DNA of 64,000 nt from Citromicrobium sp. GTDB taxonomy: Bacteria; Pseudomonadota; Alphaproteobacteria; Sphingomonadales; Sphingomonadaceae. This document shows, piece after piece, positions 1 through 8,682 of this stretch; positions within the stretch are counted from its first letter, which is position 1, and every line of letters begins with the position of its first letter. Made by a program: the position numbers and the translations under genes. The stretch spans positions 1 to 64,000 of the forward strand of contig PBYQ01000016.1 in assembly GCA_002729695.1 (NCBI GenBank), given 5' to 3'. The notes under the pieces were generated by a model. That model made no database searches. It saw only the letters and a list, made by a program, of their open reading frames with translations, and had not been told where the DNA came from.

Positions 1-695
1 CGATGGCGCGCGAGGCGGACCTGCTGCTGCCGATCCACGCGGGGCCGGAAATCGGCGTCGCCTCGACCAAGGCGTTCACCTGCCAGCTGGCGGTGCTCGC
101 CGCGCTCGCCGCGAAGCTCGCGGTGGTGAAGGGCGGAATGGACCGGGCCGAGGAACAGGAGGTGGTGCGCCACCTGCTCGAAGCGCCCGCCGCACTCAAC
201 AGCGCCCTCGATCACGACGACGATATTGCCGCGATGGCCCACCTGATCGCGCCCGCGCGCGACGTGCTCTATCTCGGGCGCGGGCCGGACTATCCGATGG
301 CGATGGAAGGTGCGCTGAAACTGAAGGAAATCAGCTACATCCACGCCGAAGGCTACGCCAGCGGCGAGATGAAGCACGGGCCGATCGCGCTGATCGATGA
401 GCATGTGCCGGTGATCGTGATCGCGCCGTCTGGCCCGCTGTTCGAAAAGACCGTGTCGAACATGCAGGAAGTCCGCGCGCGCGGCGGCAAGATCGTGCTG
501 ATTTCAGACCGTGAGGGGCTGGAGGAAGCGGGCGAGGGCTGCCTCGCCACGATCGAGATGCCCCGTGTCCACCCGCTGATCGCGCCGCTGGTATACGCCG
601 TACCGGTGCAACTGCTGGCCTATCATGTGGCGCTGGTGAAGGGTACGGATGTCGATCAACCGCGCAATCTCGCGAAATCGGTGACGGTCGAATAA
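1..695 (+). CDS. glmS: Glutamine--fructose-6-phosphate aminotransferase, C-terminal part (5' truncated by window edge)
   Basis: GlmS makes glucosamine-6-phosphate from fructose-6-phosphate and glutamine, the first step to UDP-GlcNAc for peptidoglycan and LPS. Only the last ~230 residues are present, covering the end of the first SIS (sugar isomerase) domain and the second. Visible family motifs are STKAFTCQL, the region EGALKLKEISYIHAEGYASG followed by EMKHGP, which carries the isomerase acid/base glutamate, and the conserved C-terminus LAKSVTVE. The reading frame is open from base 1, so the true start lies outside the window. The gene stops at TAA 693-695, 62 bp before the next gene on the same strand. 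No riboswitch or ribozyme can be judged because the 5' end is missing. Confidence 0.95.
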   Translation, partial: MAREADLLLPIHAGPEIGVASTKAFTCQLAVLAALAAKLAVVKGGMDRAEEQEVVRHLLEAPAALNSALDHDDDIAAMAHLIAPARDVLYLGRGPDYPMAMEGALKLKEISYIHAEGYASGEMKHGPIALIDEHVPVIVIAPSGPLFEKTVSNMQEVRARGGKIVLISDREGLEEAGEGCLATIEMPRVHPLIAPLVYAVPVQLLAYHVALVKGTDVDQPRNLAKSVTVE

Positions 696-757
696 AAAAT
701 CTGACAAGTCGCTTGGGTTTTACCCGGACCTAACCATTTATCGATACGCCCCCGTGG

Positions 758-3115
758 GTGAGCGATAACACAGCATTGGAAGACCCGGCCTTGCGCCAGC
801 GGTTGCCGGTGACGGCAGTGTTCGGCCTGAAGGCCGGGCCGGGCCTCGATTGGCCACGCCTGTGGCTGCTCCAGCATCGCGAACTCGCAAGGCTCCGCGG
901 CCCTCGGATCGCCGGACATGTCGCTGGCGCACTGCTCGCGCTGGTGATGTTCGCGGATGATCTCCCGCTGCCGCTGATGGCCTGCTGGGTCACCTGGATT
1001 GCCGTCAGCCTGTACATCTACACCCGACGCGACGCGTACATCCTTCAGATCGACGAGCCCGCCCTGACCGTGCGCGAGGCACGCTCTCACCTCCTCGGCA
1101 GCATCATGCTGGGGGTGGGCTGGGCCAGCCTGATGCCCTTGCTGCACCTCGTGGCAGGATCGGAAATGGCAATTCGCGGGCTGGTGCTGGGCGCCGGTAT
1201 CGCGATCGGGGGTGTCGTCATGATGGGGGTGGTGCCGCTGAGCGCCTATGCCTTCATCACCTTGCTGGCGGCGGGTGCTGCCACGGGCTTCTGGCTCGCG
1301 GGGCACGACGACATGATCGTATTCGTCGCGTTTTTCACGTTCTTCGCTTACGGATCGGTGTGGATCAGGGCGACGGACTTCCTGCGCTTTGCGGTCGCGG
1401 AAGGCTTGCTGCTCGAAAAAACCCACACGGTTTCGCTGCTCCTGAGAGAATTCGGAGAGAACGAGGCCGACTGGCTGTGGCAGATCGACCCGAGCCGGCG
1501 CGTGCGCTCGGCATCGCCGCGCTTCGCCTATGCGATGGGCTCCACCGCTGCCGAGCTCGAACGACAACCCTTCTTCAGCCTGATTGCCGGCAATATGGCG
1601 GAGACCGACCCTGCGGCGATGCGACTTCGCGATCTCGCTGACCATATCAAGTCGCGAGAGAGCTTTTCCAACCTGCTGGTCCAGGTCGAAGTGCGGGGCG
1701 AGCGTCGCTGGTGGGAATTGTCCGGCACACCGATCGTGGGCGAAAAGGGCGAATATCTCGGCTATCGCGGCGTCGGCTCCGACGTGACGGCGCAGCGCAA
1801 TTCGTCCGATAAGATCGCCTACCTGGCGCGATACGACACGCTGACCGCACTGCCCAATCGGCTGATGCTGCACGAGGCGCTGAATACGGCGATGGACGAA
1901 GCGCGCGAATCCCGCCGGCGGTGCGCATTCCTGATGGTCGACCTCGATCGGTTCAAGGCGGTCAACGATTCGCTGGGCCACCACATCGGCGACAAATTGC
2001 TGGAACAGGTCTCGCAACGTTTGCGCCAGGTCGTCGGTGAGGCGGATATCTGTGGCCGGCTGGGCGGCGACGAGTTCGGCATCGTTCTTCACGAAGTACG
2101 TGACTACGGCGAAGTCGACGCGATCGCCTGCAGAGTGATCGAACGCCTCTCTCAGCCCTACGAGGTGGATAACCACACCCTCTTCGTTGGTGCCAGCGCA
2201 GGCTCCGCCCTCGCGCCGCGCGACGGCAAGACGGTGGACGAGCTGATGCGCAATGCCGATCTGGCGCTCTACCGTGCGAAGGATGACGGGCGCGGCGTCC
2301 ACTTCGCTTACCAGCCTTCGCTCCACGCCGATGCGGAGGAACGCCGCCAGCTCGAATTCTCGCTCCGCAAGGCGCTCGAAAGAGACGAGCTGATGCTCAA
2401 TTTCCAGCCGGTGGTCGACGCGAAGACCGAAAAGGTCGTCAGCTTCGAAGCACTGGTGCGATGGCACAGCCCCGAACACGGGCTGGTCAGCCCCGCAAAG
2501 TTCATCCCCGTGGCCGAAGATACCCGTCTGATCGTGCCCATCGGCACCTGGGTGATGCAGAACGCCTGTCGCGAGGCAATGCTCTGGCCCGATCACGTGA
2601 AGGTCAATGTCAACGTCTCGCCCGAGCAGCTCGTCCAGCCTGATTTCGTCGAATCGGTGGTCGAAGCCCTGTCGCACAGCGGGCTCGACCCGCACCGGCT
2701 CGAGATCGAGGTGACGGAAAGCATCTTCCTGAACGATACCGAAGTCGCGCGGGTTGCGCTCAGCAAGGTCATGTCGCTGGGCTGCCAGGTCGCGCTCGAC
2801 GATTTCGGAACGGGCTATTCCTCGCTCGGCTATCTGCGCAAGCTGCAATTCTCCACGATCAAGGTCGACCGCAGCTTCGTTCAGGGGGCCGCGCAGGGCA
2901 GCAGCGAGAGCTTGGCGATCGTGCGCGCGGTGGTCGCGATGGCGCAAAGCCTGGAGATGAAGACCACCGCCGAGGGCGTAGAGACCGAGGAAGAGGCGAA
3001 GCTGGTGCGCGACATGGGCTGCGACCGGATTCAGGGTTTCCATTTCGGACGCCCGATGACCAGCGTCGACGCGTGCGCCCTGTTCGATCGCGACTATCAG
3101 GCCCTGCGCGCCTGA
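758..3115 (+). CDS. Membrane PAS-GGDEF-EAL cyclic-di-GMP signalling protein
   Basis: This 785-aa protein should make and/or break cyclic di-GMP at the inner membrane. The start is GTG. Residues ~60-215 hold about five hydrophobic segments, followed by a PAS/PAC-type region (~230-345), GGDEF (motif at 436-440) and EAL (motif at 564-566). The EAL domain keeps the usual phosphodiesterase residues: NVNVSPEQ, EVTES, DDFGTGYSSL, IKVDRSF, AEGVE and the Q of IQGFHFGRP. The GGDEF domain has an intact active-site loop, but the inhibitory I-site RxxD is GEAD here, so product inhibition is probably absent. It is a paralogue of the protein at 42184-44589. Phosphodiesterase activity is likely from the residues; cyclase activity is possible. 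Confidence 0.93.
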   Translation: MSDNTALEDPALRQRLPVTAVFGLKAGPGLDWPRLWLLQHRELARLRGPRIAGHVAGALLALVMFADDLPLPLMACWVTWIAVSLYIYTRRDAYILQIDEPALTVREARSHLLGSIMLGVGWASLMPLLHLVAGSEMAIRGLVLGAGIAIGGVVMMGVVPLSAYAFITLLAAGAATGFWLAGHDDMIVFVAFFTFFAYGSVWIRATDFLRFAVAEGLLLEKTHTVSLLLREFGENEADWLWQIDPSRRVRSASPRFAYAMGSTAAELERQPFFSLIAGNMAETDPAAMRLRDLADHIKSRESFSNLLVQVEVRGERRWWELSGTPIVGEKGEYLGYRGVGSDVTAQRNSSDKIAYLARYDTLTALPNRLMLHEALNTAMDEARESRRRCAFLMVDLDRFKAVNDSLGHHIGDKLLEQVSQRLRQVVGEADICGRLGGDEFGIVLHEVRDYGEVDAIACRVIERLSQPYEVDNHTLFVGASAGSALAPRDGKTVDELMRNADLALYRAKDDGRGVHFAYQPSLHADAEERRQLEFSLRKALERDELMLNFQPVVDAKTEKVVSFEALVRWHSPEHGLVSPAKFIPVAEDTRLIVPIGTWVMQNACREAMLWPDHVKVNVNVSPEQLVQPDFVESVVEALSHSGLDPHRLEIEVTESIFLNDTEVARVALSKVMSLGCQVALDDFGTGYSSLGYLRKLQFSTIKVDRSFVQGAAQGSSESLAIVRAVVAMAQSLEMKTTAEGVETEEEAKLVRDMGCDRIQGFHFGRPMTSVDACALFDRDYQALRA

Positions 3116-3124
3116 TCGGACGGG

Positions 3125-3799
3125 TCACGCCGTTGCGGCGAGGCCTTCCATGACAGCCTGGAACAGACGCCGTCCTTCGGTACCGCCATGTGCGGGGTCG
3201 ATGGCGCGTTCGGGATGCGGCATCATGCCGAGCACGTTCCCGCCCGCGCTGACGATCCCGGCGATATCGCGGCGCGAGCCGTTGGTCGCCTGCGTGTAGC
3301 GGAAAACCACGCGGCCCTCGCCTTCCAGCGCGTCGAGCGTGGCCTCGTCGGCGAAATAATTGCCGTCGTGGTGGGCGACCGGAATGGTGATCGTCTCGCC
3401 GGCATCATAGGCGGCGGTGAACAGCGTCTGCGCGTTCTCCACCTTCAGCGCGACATCGCGGCACACGAAATGCTGCCCCGCATTGCGCATAAGCGCGCCG
3501 GGCAGCAGGCCTGCTTCGGTCAGCACCTGGAAACCGTTGCAAACGCCCAGCACGGGCACGCCGCGCTCCGCCGCCGCTTTCACTTCGCGCATGATCGGGC
3601 TGTTCGCCGCCATCGCGCCCGAACGCAGGTAATCCCCGTAAGAGAAACCGCCGGGCAGGGCAATGAAATCGAGGTTGTCGGGCAGCGCGGTGTCGCGGTG
3701 CCACACCTGCGTCGGTGCCTTGCCGAACACGTCGCGCAGCGCGACCATCATGTCGCGGTCGCAGTTGGAGCCGGGGAAAGTGATGACCGCGCTGTTCAT
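3125..3799 (-). CDS. purQ: Phosphoribosylformylglycinamidine synthase, glutaminase subunit
   Basis: PurQ hydrolyses glutamine and passes ammonia to PurL in the FGAR to FGAM step of purine synthesis. The 224-aa length is typical of the stand-alone subunit. It is a class I glutamine amidotransferase: the N-terminus [11 protein letters not shown] is characteristic, the nucleophile is Cys87 in LGVCNGFQ, and His195/Glu197 sit in MPHPERAID. It lies 3 bp downstream of purS and in the same direction as purC, so the three are probably co-transcribed. The large PurL subunit is not in this window. Confidence 0.96.
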   Translation of the reverse strand: MNSAVITFPGSNCDRDMMVALRDVFGKAPTQVWHRDTALPDNLDFIALPGGFSYGDYLRSGAMAANSPIMREVKAAAERGVPVLGVCNGFQVLTEAGLLPGALMRNAGQHFVCRDVALKVENAQTLFTAAYDAGETITIPVAHHDGNYFADEATLDALEGEGRVVFRYTQATNGSRRDIAGIVSAGGNVLGMMPHPERAIDPAHGGTEGRRLFQAVMEGLAATA

Positions 3800-3802
3800 G
3801 GC

Positions 3803-4036
3803 TCAGGCCGCATCCTCGATCCGGTAATTTTCGATCACCATGTTGGCGAGCAGCTTCTCGCACATCTCGGCGATCGTCTCGTCAGAAACGTCGTCCGCCA
3901 CGTCGAGCTCGATCAGCCGACCGATCCGCACGTCGTTGACGCCGGCATAGCCGAGCCCGTCGAGAGCGTGGTGAACCGCGCGGCCCTGCGGGTCGAGCAC
4001 GCCGGGCTTGAGGGTCACGAAAATGCGCTTTTTCAT
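3803..4036 (-). CDS. purS: Phosphoribosylformylglycinamidine synthase subunit PurS
   Basis: This 77-aa small subunit bridges PurQ and PurL in the three-part FGAM synthase. The start chosen is the ATG at 4036, giving MKKRIFVTLKPGVLDPQGRA, which is how the family begins; the frame stays open further upstream, but that extension is Arg/Pro-rich and unlike the family. The pattern of a beta strand, 'KPGVLDPQG', then 'IGRLIELDV' is diagnostic. The gene is followed after 3 bp by purQ. No clear Shine-Dalgarno sequence precedes the ATG. Confidence 0.93.
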   Translation of the reverse strand: MKKRIFVTLKPGVLDPQGRAVHHALDGLGYAGVNDVRIGRLIELDVADDVSDETIAEMCEKLLANMVIENYRIEDAA

Positions 4037-4139
4037 CGGCAGGGGCTTTCGTCGTCCGGTAAGTGAATGCGACCCGTCGCCTAGCGTCGCCCCGCGTGAA
4101 GCGCAACGCGGCCGAAGCGGATGCTCACGACTTCTGGCG

Positions 4140-4943
4140 CTATTTCTTCTTCGGGGCGCCGGTCCGCATGCGGCCACGGTGGGCCGACAGGTCGAAGACT
4201 TCGCCCGGCGCGTTGTCGTCGTTCTGGAGCACGCCCAGGCGCCGGGCGACTTCCTGGTAGGCCTCTTCCTCGCCGCCCAGATCGCGGCGGAAGCGATCCT
4301 TGTCGAGCTTTTCGCCCGAGTTCATGTCCCACAGCCGGCACCCGTCGGGGCTGATCTCGTCGGCCAGGATCACGCGGCTGTAGTCGCCGTCCCACAGGCG
4401 GCCGAACTCGAGCTTGAAGTCGACCAGCCGGATATCGACCGCGGCGAACATCCCGGCGATGAAATCGTTGATGCGGATCGCCATCGCGGCCATGTCCTGC
4501 ATCTCGTCCTGGCTCGCCCAGTTGAAGCAGGCGATGTGCTCTTCGGCGACCAGCGGATCGCCCAGCGCATCGTCCTTGTAGTAATATTCGATCAGCGAGT
4601 GCGGCAGCGGCTCGCCTTCTTCCAGGCCCAGCCGCTTGCAGATCGAACCCGCCGCGACGTTGCGCACGACCACTTCGAGCGGGATGATCTCGACCTGGCG
4701 GATCAGCTGTTCGCGCATATTGAGTCGGCGGATGAAGTGCGTCGGGATGCCGATATTGCCGAGGCGGGTGAAAACGTATTCGCTGATGCGATTGTTGATC
4801 ACGCCCTTGCCGTTGATCGTGCCCTTCTTCTCCGCGTTGAAGGCGGTCGCGTCGTCCTTGAAATACTGGATCAGCGTGCCCGGCTCGGGCCCTTCGTAGA
4901 GGATCTTGGCCTTGCCTTCGTAGATCTGGCGGCGACGGGACAT
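4140..4943 (-). CDS. purC: Phosphoribosylaminoimidazole-succinocarboxamide synthase (SAICAR synthetase)
   Basis: PurC joins aspartate to CAIR with ATP in purine synthesis. The 267-aa protein starts [19 protein letters not shown], the usual ATP-binding N-terminus, and contains [16 protein letters not shown] and [10 protein letters not shown], both strong family signatures. The C-terminus is extended relative to the shortest PurC proteins and ends in a basic tail (GAPKKK). An AAGGT sequence precedes the ATG. The gene is the first of purC-purS-purQ; the 103 bp to purS holds no recognisable element. Confidence 0.96.
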   Translation of the reverse strand: MSRRRQIYEGKAKILYEGPEPGTLIQYFKDDATAFNAEKKGTINGKGVINNRISEYVFTRLGNIGIPTHFIRRLNMREQLIRQVEIIPLEVVVRNVAAGSICKRLGLEEGEPLPHSLIEYYYKDDALGDPLVAEEHIACFNWASQDEMQDMAAMAIRINDFIAGMFAAVDIRLVDFKLEFGRLWDGDYSRVILADEISPDGCRLWDMNSGEKLDKDRFRRDLGGEEEAYQEVARRLGVLQNDDNAPGEVFDLSAHRGRMRTGAPKKK

Positions 4944-5060
4944 GGGCTTACCTTGCGCAATTTAGCAAAAATGACTGCGCCCCGGCATCGCGAACGGCAC
5001 CTGCGCGGCGCGTCCCTGCCGGGGCGGATCGGCTCGCCGTACAGCCAAACGCGTGTCGCT

Positions 5061-6365
5061 TCAATCCGCGCCGCGCCCGCTCCCGTCCATCACGGGGGAA
5101 TGCGCGGCCTTGAGGCTATCGATCAGCTTGCCCAGCGTAGTGCGCTGGACGAGGACGGAGAACAACACTGCCGCAAAGGTCGCCGCCAGCAGCAGGTCGC
5201 GCGTGCTCCCCGCGGGTAGCGACAGCGCGAGTGCGACCGAGATGCCGCCGCGCAGGCCGCCCCACCACAGCACGCGGCCCGAACCCGGGGTAGAAAGGCG
5301 GGCCGCAGGGATCGCCTTGATCGCGCCGCCCACCGCGATGGCACGCGCGACAAGCGTGATCACGATCGCGGCAAGGCCGAAGAGCAGCTCTCGCACGCCG
5401 GGGACCAGTGCGATCACCTCCAGCCCGATCAGCAGGAACAGGACCGAGTTGAGCACCTCGTCGACCAGCTCCCAGAACTTGTTGACGTAGTCGAGCGTCA
5501 GGTCGCTCATCGCCAGATTGGCACCGTGGTTGCCGATCAGCAGTCCGGCAACCGCCATCGCCAGCGGGCCGGAGACATGCAGCTGGGTGCACAGCGCATA
5601 GCCGCCCATCACCACCGCCAGCGTGATCAGCACTTCCAGCGTGTACTCATCCATCGACCGCAGGGCGCGAAAGCCCAGCCAGCCGATCACGAGCCCCATC
5701 GCCACGCCGCCGCCAGCCTCGATCACGAACAGCCGCGCGCCTTCGCCGAGGCTGAAATCCGCACCCGTCACCGCCGCGCCCAGCAGGATGGTGAAGACCA
5801 CGATGCCCACGCCATCGTTGAACAGGCTCTCGCCCGCGACCGCGCTCTGGAGCGAGGCGGGCACGTTCTCTTCGCGCAGCACGCCGAGGACAGAGACGGG
5901 ATCGGTGGGAGAGATCAGCGCGCCGAACACGAAGTACCAGATCGGCGCGATTGGCACGCCGAGCAGCATCCCCACGCCCCACGCCGCCGCGCCGACCACG
6001 AGGGTAGAGATGATCACGCCCACGGTGGAGAGCAGTAGCACCGGCAGCCAGTCCGCCTTAAGCCGCTCCAGATCGACATGCAGCGCGCCCGCGAACAGCA
6101 GGAAGCTCAGCATCCCCTGCAACAGCGTCTGGGTGAAATTCATCTGCTCGAGCAGGCCGGAAACCGTCTCGTCCAGCGTGATGCTGGGCACCAGCGCGTT
6201 GAGAACCGTCAGCACGACCGACGCCAGCGCGCCCATGATCGTCAGCCCGATGACATGGGGCAGGCGGATATAGTGATGGTTGATATAGCCAAAGACCGCC
6301 GCCGCCACGACGAGGATCGCAGCGATGTCGAAGGGCGAAAGCGCGGTTGCGGCGGCGGTGTGCAT
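5061..6365 (-). CDS. CPA1-family sodium/proton antiporter
   Basis: This 434-aa inner-membrane protein has about 11-12 hydrophobic segments spread from residue ~12 to ~410. It carries the cation/proton antiporter core motifs SPTDPVSV (TDP at 154-156) and GESLFNDGVGIVVF (Asn-Asp at 183-184), where the Asp is the ion-binding residue in NhaP/NHE-type exchangers. It is expected to export Na+ (or K+) in exchange for H+. There is no cytoplasmic regulatory tail beyond residue ~420. It stands alone between purC and the winged-helix operon, on the same strand as both; the ion preference cannot be read from sequence. Confidence 0.9.
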   Translation of the reverse strand: MHTAAATALSPFDIAAILVVAAAVFGYINHHYIRLPHVIGLTIMGALASVVLTVLNALVPSITLDETVSGLLEQMNFTQTLLQGMLSFLLFAGALHVDLERLKADWLPVLLLSTVGVIISTLVVGAAAWGVGMLLGVPIAPIWYFVFGALISPTDPVSVLGVLREENVPASLQSAVAGESLFNDGVGIVVFTILLGAAVTGADFSLGEGARLFVIEAGGGVAMGLVIGWLGFRALRSMDEYTLEVLITLAVVMGGYALCTQLHVSGPLAMAVAGLLIGNHGANLAMSDLTLDYVNKFWELVDEVLNSVLFLLIGLEVIALVPGVRELLFGLAAIVITLVARAIAVGGAIKAIPAARLSTPGSGRVLWWGGLRGGISVALALSLPAGSTRDLLLAATFAAVLFSVLVQRTTLGKLIDSLKAAHSPVMDGSGRGAD

Positions 6366-6418
6366 GCACCCTGCCTAGCCGCGTGCGAGACGGGCGGGAA
6401 GGGGCGAGGGCTTTGCCG

Positions 6419-6733
6419 TTACTCCGCGTCGTCCCCGAACAGCATGGCCTTCATCCGGTCGAGATAGACGATCCACGCCTCGCGCCCCGCGTCGGTCAGG
6501 CATGCGGTGGTGACGGGCTTCTTCCCCTCGAAGCGCTTCTCGATCGTCACGTAGCCCGCATCCTCCAGCTTGCGCAGGTGGACCGAAAGGTTGCCGTCGC
6601 TCACCCCGGTGCGTGCGCGCAGATCCGCGAAATCGGCGCATTCCGCGCCCGAGAGGTAGGCCATCGTGGCCAGCCTGACGCGCCCGTGGATCGTGTCGTC
6701 GATCGCCCGGTAATCGAGCGGCGGATCAGCCAC
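6419..6733 (-). CDS. Winged-helix transcriptional regulator (MarR/ArsR-like HTH_34 type)
   Basis: This 104-aa DNA-binding protein is almost entirely one winged-helix domain. The pattern LATMAYLSG..ADFADLRARTG followed by VSDGNLSVHLRKLEDAGYV and the wing IEKRFEGKKPVTTACLT is typical of the small 'winged helix DNA-binding' family. It starts with GTG inside the end of the upstream membrane-protein gene (8-bp overlap) and is the last gene of a three-gene operon. It probably autoregulates that operon; a palindrome at 7824-7840 over the likely promoter is the best operator candidate. The signal it senses is unknown. Confidence 0.85.
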   Translation of the reverse strand: MADPPLDYRAIDDTIHGRVRLATMAYLSGAECADFADLRARTGVSDGNLSVHLRKLEDAGYVTIEKRFEGKKPVTTACLTDAGREAWIVYLDRMKAMLFGDDAE

Positions 6734-7367
6734 GGGCCACCCTCTCGCGCTTGAGCAGCATCAGCCCGGGCAGCACCGATACCACCACTGCGCCCGCCGC
6801 CATGACGACGAACTGGATCGCGGTCCCCGCGGTCAGCGCGCTGGCGACCACGAACACCATCGCGAGGGCGGCGTAGGCTTTCAACGCAGGCACGCGCCCG
6901 GCGGCTGCGCTGGCGGCCAGCGCGGTGGCGTAAACGCCGAAGGTGATCGGCGCGATCATGCTCATCAGGAAGAAGGTCATCGTCTCCCCCGACTGTTCGA
7001 GCCTCAGGTAGGCGAGGGCAAGCGTCGAAAGCGACACCACGCCCAGAAAAGCACCGCCTGCCTGCCAGACCGCCTGTTCCACCTTGTTGCCAATCGTCTG
7101 CGGACAGTCGCCCGGGGCGGGTCGCCACACGCGGCTCGCGATTACGGCGGGAGTGATCAGGCCTAGCCAGATGATCGGCAGGGCAACGGGCGGCCAGGCG
7201 AAAATGCCTGCCAGCACAGCCCCGTGCAGCAGGCTCGCCAGAGCGATCGCCGCGCCGAACACCAGCAGGTGGCGGCCGGAGAGGAGCGGGCGGCTGCGCC
7301 CTTCCTCCGCCAGTTCGCGCATCATGCGCAGATCGTCCTGCGCGGTTGGGGCCGATGCGGCGGTCAT
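6726..7367 (-). CDS. Uncharacterised multi-pass membrane protein
   Basis: The 213-aa protein has a soluble N-terminal ~35 residues (acidic and basic, RMMRELAEEGRSRPLL) and then about six hydrophobic helices to residue ~205, ending in the short basic tail LLKRERVARG. No catalytic motif is visible. The start ATG overlaps the stop of the DUF2141 gene by 4 bp (ATGA), and its stop overlaps the regulator by 8 bp, so the three are translationally coupled. Membrane proteins next to small HTH_34 regulators are common in sphingomonads; its function is unknown, possibly a sensor or anti-repressor partner (inference). Confidence 0.8.
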   Translation of the reverse strand: MTAASAPTAQDDLRMMRELAEEGRSRPLLSGRHLLVFGAAIALASLLHGAVLAGIFAWPPVALPIIWLGLITPAVIASRVWRPAPGDCPQTIGNKVEQAVWQAGGAFLGVVSLSTLALAYLRLEQSGETMTFFLMSMIAPITFGVYATALAASAAAGRVPALKAYAALAMVFVVASALTAGTAIQFVVMAAGAVVVSVLPGLMLLKRERVARG

Positions 7368-7798
7368 TGGCTATCCTCCGGGTAGTGTACGCGTTCGGTA
7401 AGCGAGGCGTTGCCTGACAGTGAGAAGCTGTTCTTCGCGAATGTCGGCATCCCGCGCAGATCGTCCGCGCCGATCATCGACCAGCCATCTGCGGGGCCTT
7501 GCGGGCCCATGTTGAACGTGCCGTCGCCGTTGATGTCGTGCCACACCGACATGGCGTAGCGGCCATCGGGGACATCGCGGAAGGTCACCGTCACCGTATC
7601 GGTCTGCGGGTTGACCACCTTCTCGCCCGCGACGGCTGCGGCCTGCATGAACTGATCTTCGCTTTGCAGGCTGATGTAGAGGTCGCCCGCGTCCGGTCGC
7701 ACATCGGTCAGCGTGACGGTTACATCGCCCGCGAGGGAGGGGCCGGCAGCGGCGAGCGCGGCGAACGCAGTTACGGCGCAGAGGGATCGGCGAATCAT
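7364..7798 (-). CDS. Secreted DUF2141-family protein
   Basis: This 144-aa exported protein has a clear signal peptide (MIRRSLCAVTAFAALAAAG, cleavage near residue 24 after LAG). The mature part matches the DUF2141 pattern: an Ig-like beta fold with VTVTLTDVRPDAGDLYISL, then PDGRYAMSVWHDINGDG, where the DxNxDG loop resembles a calcium-binding EF-hand loop. The frame is open 17 codons further upstream, but the ATG at 7798 has a strong Shine-Dalgarno (AAGGAG, 7 nt away) and begins exactly at the signal peptide. It heads the operon with the membrane protein and regulator, probably under control of the palindrome at 7824-7840. Function unknown. Confidence 0.87.
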   Translation of the reverse strand: MIRRSLCAVTAFAALAAAGPSLAGDVTVTLTDVRPDAGDLYISLQSEDQFMQAAAVAGEKVVNPQTDTVTVTFRDVPDGRYAMSVWHDINGDGTFNMGPQGPADGWSMIGADDLRGMPTFAKNSFSLSGNASLTERVHYPEDSQ

Positions 7799-7823
7799 GT
7801 CACTCTCCTTTGTTACGACGCGC

Positions 7824-7840
7824 ACTTTAAAACATAAAGT
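7824..7840. promoter_or_regulatory. Candidate operator: ACTTTA-N5-TAAAGT palindrome
   Basis: A perfect 6-bp inverted repeat with a 5-bp spacer lies 26-42 bp upstream of the DUF2141 start. On the minus strand a weak sigma70-like promoter can be drawn: TTGCCA at 7854-7849 and TTTAAA at 7831-7826, with a 17-bp spacer. The palindrome would cover the -10 element. A second, overlapping 8-bp palindrome, AAGTACTT (7837-7844), adjoins it. It is a plausible repressor site for the operon's own winged-helix regulator. Confidence 0.5.
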
Positions 7841-8079
7841 ACTTGGCATGGCAAGGGAGTGTGGGTTGTCTCACCGCAAGCTGTCCTAAAGGCGTGGAGA
7901 TTCGCTAGCTTGGGAGAATGGCGTCCTCCGCAGCCGAGCTCTGGCCGTGCCCGATCGACGGGCAGTGGCTGGCTCGGTTTTTCGCGGCAGGACAGCGTGT
8001 CAGGTGTGTCACGCCTTCGTCCGAAACAGGCGCGGCGCGGCCCGCGAGGGCGAGCCGCGCCGTCCTGTCCGATTCGCAA

Positions 8080-8682
8080 TCAGCCGTGCAGTTTGGCCGC
8101 CGTCTGCGCGACCCGCTTGCCGAGATAGCGCGCGCCGTCCAGCTCGGTCGTGCTCGGCTGGCGGCTGCCGTCTCCGCCTGCGATCGTCGTCGCACCGTAG
8201 GGCGCGCCGCCCTTGACCTCGTCGACGCCCATCTGGCCCTGGAACCCGTAATCGAGCCCGACGATGGTGCAGCCCATGTGAAGCAGGTTGGTGAGGATGG
8301 AGAGCAGCGTCGTCTCCTGCCCGCCGTGCTGGCTGGCGGTGGAGGTAAATGCCGCGCCGACCTTGCCCACGAGCGCGCCTTTCATCCACAGTCCGCCAGT
8401 CTGGTCCCAGAAAGAGGCCATCTGGCTGGTCATGCGGCCGTAACGGGTGGGGCTGCCGACCACGATACCGTCGTACTCGGTCAGCGCGTCCGGACCCTCG
8501 ATCTCGTCGTGCCCCGGCATCCCGGTGAACCCAGCGTTCTTCGCGACTTCTTCAGGCGCGGTTTCGGGCCCGTGGCGGATCACGGCTTCGCCGCCGCCGT
8601 CGCGCACGCCTTCGGCCACGGCTTCCGCCATCGCAGATGTGTGGCCGTAGGAGGAGTAATAGAGGACGAGGATCTTGGTCAT
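8080..8682 (-). CDS. wrbA: NAD(P)H:quinone oxidoreductase, WrbA type
   Basis: This 200-aa flavodoxin-like protein reduces quinones with two electrons, using FMN. The N-terminus [20 protein letters not shown] is the FMN phosphate loop, and the family motifs [20 protein letters not shown], '[16 protein letters not shown]' and '[16 protein letters not shown]' are all present. The start is the ATG at 8682, preceded by AAGGGA; upstream in-frame codons run into non-coding sequence. It stands alone, 281 bp from the DUF2141 operon and 463 bp from tRNA-Phe. Confidence 0.94.
   Translation of the reverse strand: MTKILVLYYSSYGHTSAMAEAVAEGVRDGGGEAVIRHGPETAPEEVAKNAGFTGMPGHDEIEGPDALTEYDGIVVGSPTRYGRMTSQMASFWDQTGGLWMKGALVGKVGAAFTSTASQHGGQETTLLSILTNLLHMGCTIVGLDYGFQGQMGVDEVKGGAPYGATTIAGGDGSRQPSTTELDGARYLGKRVAQTAAKLHG

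Noticed and set aside
656-3043. A 795-codon open frame antisense to the first GGDEF-EAL gene
   Set aside because: His/Arg/Asp-rich with no domain, exactly opposite a gene with complete motifs; a GC-bias shadow.
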